64,000 bases of DNA from Mycobacterium nebraskense (GCF_002102255.1 NZ_LQPH01000125.1:48780-112779); one strand, 5' to 3'. Counted from the first letter of the stretch, positions 34,885-42,405 are shown. Numbers and translations: made by a program. Notes: generated by a model from the letters alone, not told the origin.

Positions 34885-35862
34885 TTATCCGTCAGTCATG
34901 GTGGTATCGCCGGCGGGGCGATGGCCGGAGATCTCGTGGTAGCCGATCCTGTCGGTCCACGAGGCCAGCTCGTGCCGGCGGACCGACACGGTTTTGGAGT
35001 TGACCCGAACCACGGGGTACCAGTGGCCGCGATACTTGATGAGGTCACCTTTGGTGATGCTGTCGCGGCTGTGCGGGTTGGCGGCGCCGGATGCTTGCAG
35101 ATCCGCGTAAACCGCTTTCCAGTAGGCGATTTGATCGCCACGTTGGGCCATGCGCGCGATCACCTGTTCACGGTAGGACCCGGAGGCGGGGGCGAACTCG
35201 TCGACGTATTCGTAGGTGGCCGTGCGCGCGACGACGCGACGGTAACCATCGAGAATGCGTTGATCGCCACGTTGCTCGGCTTCCAACTTCTCGATGCGGT
35301 TCTTCACCGTCACCGGGTTGTAGCGGTGAGCGGTGGTGGTCGCGGCGGCCTGTGCGCGGCCCTGTGCCTGGTGGGCGAGATCGGTCGCGTCAATCGCGCG
35401 GCGGGTTGCGTCGTGGGCGCGGGTGATCGCGTTACGGTGGCGGCTCTCGCTGTGATGGCCGATCTTGATCGGCTCTCCACCGGGAGGCAGGGCCTCTACG
35501 GCGCGCTGCTCGGATTCCCAGGCGGCCGAGGCGGCGGCGGCTTTGCGGTCGGCTTTGGCGGCCAGGGCGTCGGCGCGCTGCGCCTGGCGGTGAGCGCGGT
35601 CGGCTTCGGCCTCGGCTGTGGGGCGATGAGTGTCGTCGACGTCGACAGTTACCGTGTGGCCGGCGGCGCGCAGCGATTCGGCGGCACGCTCGATTTTGTA
35701 TCGGTTGGGTTGACGATCGCGGCTGCCGGCGATACCCCATACACCGAGTGTGCGAAACCAACGGAATCCGGCGGCTTTGAGGATGGTGTTGGTGCCGTCT
35801 CCGCGGGCGGTGCCGTGTACGAGGGTTCCTTCATCGGCGGTGTGGGTGATTTCGATAGTCAT
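34885..35862 (-). CDS. DUF3560 protein, 325 aa
   Basis: ATG at 35862. The N-terminal ~75 residues resemble small alpha/beta domains (AAGFRWFRTLGVWGIAGSRD). The DUF3560 core spans ~90-180 and has the hallmark EPIKIGHHSESRHR followed by a helical RA-rich segment. The C-terminus (DLIKYRGHWYPVVRVNSKTVSV) is a small beta domain. DUF3560 is found on actinobacterial plasmids, role unknown. It is the second gene after repeat F, but a terminator-like hairpin lies between it and the first. Confidence 0.85.
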   Translation of the reverse strand: MTIEITHTADEGTLVHGTARGDGTNTILKAAGFRWFRTLGVWGIAGSRDRQPNRYKIERAAESLRAAGHTVTVDVDDTHRPTAEAEADRAHRQAQRADALAAKADRKAAAASAAWESEQRAVEALPPGGEPIKIGHHSESRHRNAITRAHDATRRAIDATDLAHQAQGRAQAAATTTAHRYNPVTVKNRIEKLEAEQRGDQRILDGYRRVVARTATYEYVDEFAPASGSYREQVIARMAQRGDQIAYWKAVYADLQASGAANPHSRDSITKGDLIKYRGHWYPVVRVNSKTVSVRRHELASWTDRIGYHEISGHRPAGDTTMTDG

Positions 35863-35912
35863 TGGTGTTGTGCTCCTGGTCTTTTCGGGTTGAGGGGTGG
35901 GGTTGTTGGGAT

Positions 35913-35960
35913 GAAAAGAGCCCGGCCGGCTTCTGAGTGATGCGGAAACAGGCCGGGCCC
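35913..35960 (-). terminator. Terminator-like hairpin between HTH and DUF3560 genes
   Basis: In the minus direction the arm complementary to GGCCGGGC (35951-35958) pairs with the one at GCCCGGCC (35920-35927) and is followed by CTCTTTTC. It shares the GGCCGGGC core of the array terminators, but the neighbouring repeat leader is missing. The DUF3560 gene may therefore rely on readthrough or a separate promoter. Confidence 0.6.
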
Positions 35961-35982
35961 CGAGTTCGTGGTGAGGGCGTTG

Positions 35983-36345
35983 TCACGCTGTGACGAGTTG
36001 TCGGTGCACGTTTCGGCTGGCGTTGCCTTGGGTCAACCCGAGTCGCGAGGCGACGCGTGCCACGGTCCGCGAGGTTGTGTGAAGGCGCCAGGCGATGAGC
36101 TCTGGGTCGATTCGGCCATACATGCGTCGCACGGCTTCGTCACGGTCTTTGCCGCGCAGCGGCAGGCGTAACCCGTCGTTGGCGACTTGCAGGACAGCAA
36201 GCTCGTCGACGTCGGCCATTCGGTCGTCTTCACGGTGCCGCTCGTGCCTGTGTGGGTCGTGTGCTGACGTCTCGGGGGAGGACAGTGCTTGGGCTTCGTC
36301 TGGGCCGGTGATGGCCCATGGGTCTGGGGTGCTGATAGTGGTCAT
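35983..36345 (-). CDS. Array gene, HTH-like small protein, 120 aa
   Basis: ATG at 36345. After a charged, disordered first ~45 residues, the C-terminal part reads ELIAWRLHTTSRTVARVASRLGL near 80-102, a convincing helix-turn-helix. First gene of the repeat-F cassette. Likely a DNA-binding regulator of the array or of early plasmid genes. Confidence 0.68.
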   Translation of the reverse strand: MTTISTPDPWAITGPDEAQALSSPETSAHDPHRHERHREDDRMADVDELAVLQVANDGLRLPLRGKDRDEAVRRMYGRIDPELIAWRLHTTSRTVARVASRLGLTQGNASRNVHRQLVTA

Positions 36346-36756
36346 TGGTGTGTTCTCCGTTTCGGATGGTGATGTGGTGCGCTGGTCAGCGCTGGGGTGC
36401 GGGTAAGCGGGTGAGGGTGGGCGGTCCACCCCGACGAGTCCCGCGGCGGGTGTTCGCCGGGTTTTGGGTCCGCGCTCGCCGGCGCGAAGCGCCCTTCGGC
36501 GAGCTGGCATTAGGACCCAAAACAGTCACTCGGCACGGCGAGGCCCGGTGTGGGCGTGGGTGGACCGGTCGGGGTCCCCACCCGCTTACCATGAGCGCCC
36601 CGCTGACGGCTTAAAAAGGGTGAGGGGCTACGGATTTGGTGGCCACCGGCAGGTGGCCAGTCCGGTCGCGCGGGGCGCGCCGGCACCGTGTGAGCTGGAA
36701 GAAAAAGGGGGGGCCCGGCCAACCCCTCGTGGTGGGAGAGGCGGCCGGGCCCGGAG
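36346..36756 (-). repeat. Array repeat F (type I)
   Basis: Terminator 36702-36752, leader hairpin 36461-36523 (GTTTTGGGTCC/GGACCCAAAAC), promoter-like element ending GGTAAG. The first ~310 bp are identical or nearly so to repeats D and H; the flank beside the terminator differs slightly (CCGTGTGAGCTGG replaces the usual sequence). Confidence 0.9.
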
Positions 36757-36767
36757 AGGTCCTTGGG

Positions 36768-37181
36768 TTAGTACGGGTGCAGCTCGGCGTTGACTTCAGC
36801 GGCGGCCTCGGCGACGTCGTTGAGCAGGTCGACTTCCGCTTCGTCGAGTCGAGCGACGTCGCAGGTGCTGTAGTTAGCGTGATCGAGGACCGCGCTGCGT
36901 TCTTCTCGCAGCGTGTGCAGTCGTTTGAGGGCCTGGTCGAGCTCAAGGCGGGGATGGGTTTCGCGGCGCACGTGCGCGATGACGTGGCCGAGGTAGTCGA
37001 GGATTTCGCGGCGACTTCCTTGCAGGGCGAGACCGTCGCCGTTTCCGTTCCACAGTCCCAGGACGAAGGGCCCGCTGACTGCATCTTCGTCCTCGGGGTG
37101 GAATTTCTCGATTGCCCGCTCGCGCGGGTGCAGGGTGTAGAGGCTGTCCGCGGCGTGGCCCCATTCGATGTGATTACTCAT
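36768..37181 (-). CDS. Array gene, hypothetical protein, 137 aa
   Basis: ATG at 37181. The product has an N-terminal part with HAADSLYTLHPRERAIE, a Gly/Asn turn (LWNGNGDG) and a long helical C-terminus (RLDEAEVDLLNDVAEAAAEV). Soluble and acidic. Second gene of the repeat-G cassette. Not recognised. Confidence 0.65.
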   Translation of the reverse strand: MSNHIEWGHAADSLYTLHPRERAIEKFHPEDEDAVSGPFVLGLWNGNGDGLALQGSRREILDYLGHVIAHVRRETHPRLELDQALKRLHTLREERSAVLDHANYSTCDVARLDEAEVDLLNDVAEAAAEVNAELHPY

Positions 37182-37210
37182 GGTGGATGCCTTGTGTGAG
37201 GTAGGTGGTT

Positions 37211-37606
37211 TCAGGCGACGACGTGGGTCAGGTGCGCTTGGATGCGGTGGTCGAGTTTGAGAATCTCGATCATTGCCGGCGTCTCGGTGTGCTCGCGGCG
37301 GACCGCGACGTCGACGCGGGTGATGATCGTGGCCGCGATGCCGGGATTGCCACCTTTGAGGGCGAACGCAGCGGCCAGGGTGAGGGCTTCGATTCGGGCC
37401 TGTCCGCTGAGGTGATCGCCGATACGGCCCCACAGCAGTGCGGCCCGTAGCGGCCGGCGCTCGGCGATCTTGTAGAGCAGGGTCTTATAGCTGTCGTCGA
37501 CCAGGAGTGGGGCGGCGAGCTCGGCGAGGCCTCGGCTGGGGTTGCAGGTCCCGTTGACGAGTTGGTTACGCAGATCAGCCAGGATCGCGATGCGGTTGTA
37601 GCACAT
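37211..37606 (-). CDS. DUF4192 C-terminal-half paralogue, 131 aa
   Basis: ATG at 37606. Residues ~55-130 match the C-terminal half of the DUF4192 protein at 31161-32108: LLWGRIGDHLSGQARIEALT against LWTHIGRRLRGQPRAEALT, followed by similar AAA and hydrophobic helices. The N-terminal half of DUF4192 is absent. It is the first gene after repeat G, the same leader type that precedes the full DUF4192 gene. Partial duplication or an independent domain protein. Confidence 0.72.
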   Translation of the reverse strand: MCYNRIAILADLRNQLVNGTCNPSRGLAELAAPLLVDDSYKTLLYKIAERRPLRAALLWGRIGDHLSGQARIEALTLAAAFALKGGNPGIAATIITRVDVAVRREHTETPAMIEILKLDHRIQAHLTHVVA

Positions 37607-38008
37607 GATGTTTGTCCGTTCTGTGCGGTGATGTGGTGCGCTGGTCAGCGCTGGGGGAGTGGGCTAATCGGGTGAGGGTGGGCGGTCAACCCCGAAGAGT
37701 CCCGCGCCGAACGCAGCAGGGTTTTCGGCCCGCGCTCGCCTGGCGCGAAGCGCCATGGGGCGAGCTGGCATAGGGCCGAAAAGGTCACTGGGCCTGCGTA
37801 GTTCGGTGTGGGCGTGGGTTGACCGGTCGGGGCCCCCGGCCGATTAGACTGCGACCCCTGCTGACGGCAAATAAGGTGAGGGGCTACGGATTTGGTGGCC
37901 ACCGGCAGGTGGCCAGTCCGGTCGCGCGGGGCGCGCCGGCACCTCAGCGGACCGGAAGAAAAGGGGGGCCCGGCCACCCCCCGATGGGAGAGGCGGCCGG
38001 GCCCGGAA
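37607..38008 (-). repeat. Array repeat G (type II)
   Basis: Terminator 37959-38006 (shortened loop), promoter-like element ending TCTAAT, leader hairpin 37721-37782 (TTTTCGGCCC/GGGCCGAAAA). The segment nearest the gene start contains GATGTGGTGCGCTGG as in type I copies, so it is a hybrid at that edge, suggesting recombination between copies. Confidence 0.88.
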
Positions 38009-38013
38009 TGTGT

Positions 38014-38553
38014 TCAGGCCGCTCGATAGTCGGCGTCGGTGGGATCGGCTTTGTAGCGCTCACCGTCTGCGAAGACCGCGATCGCCACTCGGTGGACCTG
38101 TCGAAACGCGTCGATCATCGACAGGATCGCGGCGCGGTCACGCAATTGCCAGGTGATCGGGCCGGTGTAGAGCTCGACCCAGTGCAGTTTCGCGGTCTTG
38201 AGCTTGTTGAGCGCCGACTGTGCCACGACAGCGTAAGCCGGTGCCCTCGTCCACTCGACGCCGAGCACTGCGCGGCCGGCGGGCTCCTCGGCCACGGCTC
38301 CAGCGGTGGGGATTTCCGCGGGGACATGGATCATCTGAGTGCGCGCAGCGACGAAGGCCTCGAGCAGGCCCTGGGCTGTCTGGCAGTTCTGCAGGCTCAT
38401 GTGCATGCCGCCGACCGTGATGCCGATACGGGCGGACGGGGTGCGGGCGTGGTGCACGGTGATGTCGGGTTCGAGCTGGCCTTTGATGGACACGATGCTG
38501 TGAGTAATGACGCCGGCCGGCGTGACGTAAATGGGTGTGGCGGATTTCGTCAT
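38014..38553 (-). CDS. Array gene, hypothetical protein, 179 aa
   Basis: ATG at 38553 with GGAGAAC 8 nt upstream. Contains IGITVGGMHMSLQNCQTAQGLLEAFVAAR and a C-terminal helix (AILSMIDAFRQVHRVAIAVF). Soluble, mixed structure, not recognised. It is the gene closest to the truncated repeat H and thus the first cassette in transcription order. Confidence 0.68.
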   Translation of the reverse strand: MTKSATPIYVTPAGVITHSIVSIKGQLEPDITVHHARTPSARIGITVGGMHMSLQNCQTAQGLLEAFVAARTQMIHVPAEIPTAGAVAEEPAGRAVLGVEWTRAPAYAVVAQSALNKLKTAKLHWVELYTGPITWQLRDRAAILSMIDAFRQVHRVAIAVFADGERYKADPTDADYRAA

Positions 38554-38870
38554 TGGTGTGTTCTCCGTTTCGGATGGTGATGTGGTGCGCTGGTCAGCGC
38601 TGGGGTGCGGGTAAGCGGGTGAGGGTGGGCGGTCCACCCCGACGAGTCCCGCGGCGGGTGTTCGCCGGGTTTTGGGTCCGCGCTCGCCGGCGCGAAGCGC
38701 CCTTCGGCGAGCTGGCATTAGGACCCAAAACAGTCACTCGGCACGGCGAGGCCCGGTGTGGGCGTGGGTGGACCGGTCGGGGTCCCCACCCGCTTACCAT
38801 GAGCGCCCCGCTGACGGCTTAAAAGGGTGAGGGGCTACGGATTTGGTGGCCACCGGCAGGTGGCCAGTCC
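38554..38870 (-). repeat. Array repeat H (type I, truncated)
   Basis: This copy keeps the leader hairpin (38669-38731, GTTTTGGGTCC/GGACCCAAAAC), the promoter-like element and the GGCCACC/GGTGGCC hairpin. It stops at GGCCAGTCC, losing the CGCGC hairpin and terminator. That is what is expected of the first repeat in the array, where no upstream gene needs to be terminated. It marks the right boundary of the array. Confidence 0.88.
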
Positions 38871-38891
38871 CAGCGGCTGTACGCTGGTGTG

Positions 38892-39050
38892 ATGTTTGAA
38901 GAGGCCTTCGCGCGTGACCTCATGAAGGGGCCGCAGGGTGTTGCGGTGCCGGCGATGACCTGGTTGGTGACCGGGCAGTGGCCGGTACCGGAGTTGAGCT
39001 TCGACGTGTCGTATCCGCGAGCTGATTACTCGGGATTGCTGGCGTTTTGA
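38892..39050 (+). CDS. Possible small protein, 52 aa
   Basis: ATG at 38892 begins MFEEAFARDLMKGPQG and ends at TGA 39048-39050. It runs convergent to, and overlaps by 25 bp, the protease gene. A TACGCT at 38880 would make a near-leaderless message. The 52-residue product is not recognised. Evidence is an uninterrupted frame with mycobacterial codon use and a start just past the repeat. Confidence 0.45.
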   Translation: MFEEAFARDLMKGPQGVAVPAMTWLVTGQWPVPELSFDVSYPRADYSGLLAF

Positions 39051-39742
39051 CCGGGTCGTTCGGGCGCGCTAAGTGCGCGAAGGCCACTGGATAGTGAGGC
39101 GAAGCGGCCGTACTGTTGGCCGGCGGCGGTGGTTTTTTCACCTAGCCAAATCCCGATGATTTGCGCGTAACCCTGTGAGGTTGGCGTCCACACCGGGCCT
39201 CCGGAGTCACCGGGGATGCTGGGCGGCATCCCTGTGGTCAGGTATTGGTCTCGGCCTTGGGCGGCCGCGATTTGTCCGCAGTGCTGTCCGCTGGAAACTC
39301 CGATGCGGCAGACAGTTTCGCCGACTTGGGGTTCGGGATGGTCGTCGGTAAAGAGCGTGTGGTTGGCGTCGATGAAGGCCGATGCCATGGAGTTGGTGTT
39401 GAAGTCGATCAGCGCGTAGTCGGCGCCGCCGCTGCGCGGCGACTCGAAAATGGTGCGCACGAACTTGCCGGTGAGTCCGCTTCGCTTGTCGCGCGCATAG
39501 CCTGACGCGGGGTCAGAGCGGCAGTGGGCGGCGGTGATGGCGTAGGTGTGCAGGTCCGCGCCGGTGTAGACGTAGCCGATGGTGCAGAACTGGTTGCCTC
39601 CGGTGGGGTTGATGTAGTCGACCTCTTCGCCGGGGCTGACCACGGCTAGCGCGGCGTGTGCCGAGGGTGGACCGGCTAGAGCCAGAGTTGCTGCGGTGAG
39701 CACCCCTGCGGCGGCGGCGAATCGGCGGGTGATGGCGTGCAT
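39026..39742 (-). CDS. Secreted trypsin-like serine protease, 238 aa
   Basis: ATG at 39742 (preceded by GGAAAGG) is preferred to the GTG at 39754, which overlaps the ribosome site. An N-terminal signal peptide (AAAAGVLTAATLALAGPPSAHA) is followed by a chymotrypsin-fold domain with the full triad: AITAAHC, GADYALIDF and GDSGGPV. This resembles actinobacterial streptogrisin-like S1 proteases. It is 23 bp downstream of a small gene in the primase operon. A plasmid-borne exported protease is unusual; a role in surface remodelling or mating is possible but unproven. Confidence 0.85.
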   Translation of the reverse strand: MHAITRRFAAAAGVLTAATLALAGPPSAHAALAVVSPGEEVDYINPTGGNQFCTIGYVYTGADLHTYAITAAHCRSDPASGYARDKRSGLTGKFVRTIFESPRSGGADYALIDFNTNSMASAFIDANHTLFTDDHPEPQVGETVCRIGVSSGQHCGQIAAAQGRDQYLTTGMPPSIPGDSGGPVWTPTSQGYAQIIGIWLGEKTTAAGQQYGRFASLSSGLRALSAPERPGQNASNPE

Positions 39743-39765
39743 GAGTGGGGTCACCTTTCCGGGGG

Positions 39766-39936
39766 TTAGGCGGCGCGAGTGTGGCGCAGGCGACGCTCGG
39801 AGCGTAGTTGGGCGCGGGCGGTCATGCTGTCGATCCAGGCGCGGGCGGTGTTGGCGGCGGGCCCGGGCCGGCCCGGCGCTGCGGCGATGGCTGCGGCCGC
39901 GCGGTTGGTGATGGCGATCTCGAAACGCGTTGTCAT
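39766..39936 (-). CDS. Small basic protein, 56 aa
   Basis: ATG at 39936 overlaps the primase stop by 4 bp and has AAGGAG 5 nt upstream. The product starts MTTRFEIAITNRAAAA and ends in an Arg-rich helix (AQLRSERRLRHTRAA). Tight coupling and a perfect ribosome site support it. Not recognised. Confidence 0.65.
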   Translation of the reverse strand: MTTRFEIAITNRAAAAIAAAPGRPGPAANTARAWIDSMTARAQLRSERRLRHTRAA

Positions 39937-41219
39937 GCAGACTCCTTCAACCGATCATGGCCAGCGTGTATCGCTGGCCTGCGTGTGTTGTTCCGGTAGT
40001 CAGTGGTGAGCTGCTCGAGGAGGGCATCAATGGCGGCCGCCTCGGCGCGCTGCCTGGGTGAGGGCTGCTCGCCGATGTCGTGGTGCAGGTCTTGGTGGGT
40101 GTGTTGCACTGTGCGCAGTTGTTCGGCGGCTTCGGCGAGCCATCGTGCGGCGTTGCGTGCGCTGCCGGGTACCAGGCCGCGACGGTCCTGGTGCGCGCGG
40201 GCTTCCTGCAGGGCGACGTCGAAACGCTCGGCGGCCACCCGGGCTTTGGCGGCCGCGGCCAAGGTGTGCAGTTCGGCGGGCGTGATGACGGAAAGGCCTC
40301 CGAAAAGCTCGGCGCGGTTCCACAGGCCGGCGTTGACGTGATCGGTGACGTCGGCTTTGTCGACGTCGAGGGCGGGTAAGAGCACCACGACTTGGGCAGT
40401 GATGCTGCGTAGGCGTGCATAGAGGTTGATCGCCCGCTGATAACCGGCGAGGTCTCGGTCGGCGACGATGGCGACCTTGAGTCCGGCGAAGTCGTCGACG
40501 AGTTCGGCGGGGAAGTTGGCGGCTCCTTGGGCGTTGGTGGTGGCCAGCCGGCCGAGTGCAGTCAGGGTGTCGGCGTCTTTTTCACCTTCGGTGACCCATA
40601 TCCATGCGCCGCGTGTGGCTGCGGCCGCAATTGCGGCGGGCCGGTATAACACCGGGGTGAATCCGTACGGCTTGCGGTACACCCACTGGCCTCCGTCGCG
40701 GTAGCGCTGCCGGAACTGTTTGTGGGGTCGACCAGTGCATGCGCATTCTTCGCGGACGACCTGCTGCACCGGGGTTCCCGTGGGGGTCAGGTAGGTGTAG
40801 ACCCGGGCCCGGCGCCAGTGGTGGTTGGTGTCTTCGCGCCCCGCGGTGATGCGTGCGGGTAACGGCCCTGGCCCAGGAGTTCGCCTGGCCCTGGGCTGCG
40901 TGACGCGAGGCCAGCGTTGCCCGGTTGCGGGGCTGGGGTTGTCGAACAGATCGGCCAGGCGCAGACCCAGTGCGGCCGCGATGGCGGCCGCGGGGGCTTG
41001 GCAGCTAAAGCAGTGCAGCAGGACCGCACCGCCAGTGCCGGCGCGGGTGTTTTCTCGCCACCCAACCGACAGCGAGGGGCAGTGGTCGGTGTGCAGGGGG
41101 CAGCTGGCCATGAAGGCCTCCGAACCACGCGGGCGGATGGCGTGCCCCGCTGCTTGCAGGGCGTCCCGCACGTGGTCCAAAGCGGCTCCGGGACTGTGGA
41201 GTTGGTGTGCGCTCGCCAT
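39933..41219 (-). CDS. Plasmid primase-like protein (CHC2 zinc finger plus TOPRIM)
   Basis: ATG at 41219 has AGGAGA 7 nt upstream. The N-terminal ~80 residues carry a CHC2-type zinc finger (CPLHTDHCPSL and CFSC). A TOPRIM region follows with VTEGEKDADTL near 220 and IVADRDLAGY near 260. These are the DNA-binding and catalytic elements of DnaG-type primases, but no separate helicase domain is present. It may prime complementary-strand synthesis after transfer. It is flanked by tightly coupled small genes. Confidence 0.85.
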   Translation of the reverse strand: MASAHQLHSPGAALDHVRDALQAAGHAIRPRGSEAFMASCPLHTDHCPSLSVGWRENTRAGTGGAVLLHCFSCQAPAAAIAAALGLRLADLFDNPSPATGQRWPRVTQPRARRTPGPGPLPARITAGREDTNHHWRRARVYTYLTPTGTPVQQVVREECACTGRPHKQFRQRYRDGGQWVYRKPYGFTPVLYRPAAIAAAATRGAWIWVTEGEKDADTLTALGRLATTNAQGAANFPAELVDDFAGLKVAIVADRDLAGYQRAINLYARLRSITAQVVVLLPALDVDKADVTDHVNAGLWNRAELFGGLSVITPAELHTLAAAAKARVAAERFDVALQEARAHQDRRGLVPGSARNAARWLAEAAEQLRTVQHTHQDLHHDIGEQPSPRQRAEAAAIDALLEQLTTDYRNNTRRPAIHAGHDRLKESA

Positions 41220-41512
41220 CACGGTGTCTCCTGATCGATAACGGTGTGCACCACCGCGTAGGCCGCACGGGTGTGGCGAATGCTCTCGTCGAGGAAGGTG
41301 GCAACATCGCGGCCATCGCGACCCTCCACAAACTCGACGTCGTAGACGCTGTTGCTGCGCAGCTGCGCCAAGGCGCCACTCGCGTCTTGCAGGGCCTTGA
41401 CTGCCGTAGAGATGTGGGAAAGCAGATGGCTTCGCGTTTCAGCGATTCGCTCGATGGCGTCGAGCTCGGTGAACTCGGCGACGGCTTGCTCAAGCGCGGT
41501 GTCGGTGTGCAT
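41219..41512 (-). CDS. Small helical protein coupled to primase, 97 aa
   Basis: ATG at 41512; the stop shares one base with the primase ATG. The product is helical (IERIAETRSHLLSHISTAVKAL). No family recognised. It probably acts in the same process as the primase. Confidence 0.63.
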   Translation of the reverse strand: MHTDTALEQAVAEFTELDAIERIAETRSHLLSHISTAVKALQDASGALAQLRSNSVYDVEFVEGRDGRDVATFLDESIRHTRAAYAVVHTVIDQETP

Positions 41513-41545
41513 GGGTGTGAGTCCTTTCGGTCAGGGGTGCAGCTG

Positions 41546-41779
41546 TTAGGCGGCGGCCAGGCCGGCCAAGCGATCCGGGCGGAACCCCGACCAATGCACC
41601 GTGGGCGAGACATAGACGACGGGTGCGCCCAGATAGCCCAGACTCATGACGTATTCGCGGGCCTCTGGGTGCTCGGTCACGTCGACTTTCTGGTAACTGA
41701 TTCCCTTTTTATCCAGCGCCCGGAAAGTCGCGTTGCACTGCACGCAGGCAGGTTTTGTATAAACAGTGATCGGGGACAT
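41546..41779 (-). CDS. nrdH: NrdH/glutaredoxin-like protein, 77 aa
   Basis: ATG at 41779 with AAGGAGG 6 nt upstream. The fold and motifs match NrdH: ITVYTKPACVQCNATFRALD with a CVQC redox centre, and a C-terminal GYLGAPVVYV. NrdH reduces class Ib ribonucleotide reductase and lies beside nrdIEF on chromosomes; here it is alone in an operon with a primase. It could supply reducing power for dNTP synthesis during plasmid establishment. Confidence 0.85.
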   Translation of the reverse strand: MSPITVYTKPACVQCNATFRALDKKGISYQKVDVTEHPEAREYVMSLGYLGAPVVYVSPTVHWSGFRPDRLAGLAAA

Positions 41780-42045
41780 TACGAGCCTCCTTCGCAAATG
41801 GTTGGTGCTGCGATTGATAATTCAATATTACTGCCGTGATTGTCCTTATGCCATAGCCGGGAGAAAGAAATTCGACCACTTATCGACATTCTTTGGAGCT
41901 GCTTCCCGACACGTATGCGCCATTCTCTTGGGCGGTGAGCTCTGCTCAACATCGGTGAGGAGAAAGCGTGTACTACCAGCCTCGTTGAGGCGGCCAGCGC
42001 CGACTACGGCTCGCCTTTGAGCCAACCGGAACCCTACATACAGAT

Positions 42046-42165
42046 TCAGGCTGATTCTCGCCCAGGACGATCTGGCGGTAACCGTAGCGCGACAACATAC
42101 TCGCCAGTGATGCCTATCCACGTTCGCCTTTCATTCACCATGCGCCAACCACAGATGTGACTCAT
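42046..42165 (-). CDS. Possible small protein, 39 aa, behind structured RNA copy 1
   Basis: ATG at 42165 has AAGGAA 7 nt upstream. The 39-residue product starts MSHICGWRMVNERRTWIGIT. It lies about 45 bp after the end of RNA copy 1, just as parB follows copy 2, which is the main reason to accept it. The 266 bp between it and nrdH hold no convincing gene; AT-rich sequence near 41800-41835 may be the nrdH promoter. Confidence 0.45.
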   Translation of the reverse strand: MSHICGWRMVNERRTWIGITGEYVVALRLPPDRPGRESA

Positions 42166-42210
42166 TACCGTATTCCTTCGATAGCGCTTCCTGTTATTTG
42201 ATGCCATTCT

Positions 42211-42405
42211 TTTGCCCTTCTGGCATTGGGGATATAGACCGGCCCGCGGGTCGTGGAATGCAAGGCCCGGGCGCGAAGTTTTCCCAGTGAGCGCCAGCGA
42301 GCGGCTTGGGGAAAAGTTCGCGAGCCACCGGCCCGCAGCAGCGCGGAGGCCGGCGCCTTGCAAGTAGCGACCCGGCCGGTCAGAATCGAAAGCCCAGAAG
42401 GCAGA
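42211..42405 (-). ncRNA. Structured RNA or leader element, copy 1
   Basis: Nested stems are visible: outer 42213-42224 with 42392-42403; GACCGGCC..GGGTCG (42237-42253) with 42368-42381; TGCAAGG (42259-42265) with CCTTGCA (42356-42362); and CGCGAAG-TTTTCCC (42272-42285) with 42308-42322. Copy 2 (44238-44429) has the same plan but different stem sequences. Strand is given as minus because genes follow it on that strand; the stems form on either strand. Confidence 0.7.

Noticed and set aside
38014..38718. N-terminal extensions of array genes into the repeats (shared peptide RAGERGPKTRR)
   Set aside because: The same extension appears before unrelated genes because it is the repeat leader translated; good ribosome sites precede the inner ATGs.
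28230..38870. Repeat array as a CRISPR or integron cassette array
   Set aside because: Repeats are ~410 bp with genes between them and no cas genes, so not CRISPR. They carry promoters, leaders and terminators rather than short attC sites, and the recombinase at 45097 lacks integron-specific features and lies outside the array.
39933..41219. Primase-like protein as the plasmid replication initiator
   Set aside because: CHC2 and TOPRIM motifs indicate a primase; no Rep-type domain or iteron set was seen nearby, so calling it the initiator is not supported.
41766..42121. Frames on both strands upstream of nrdH (84 aa plus strand, 91 aa minus strand)
   Set aside because: No ribosome sites, atypical composition and lower GC suggest promoter and intergenic DNA.
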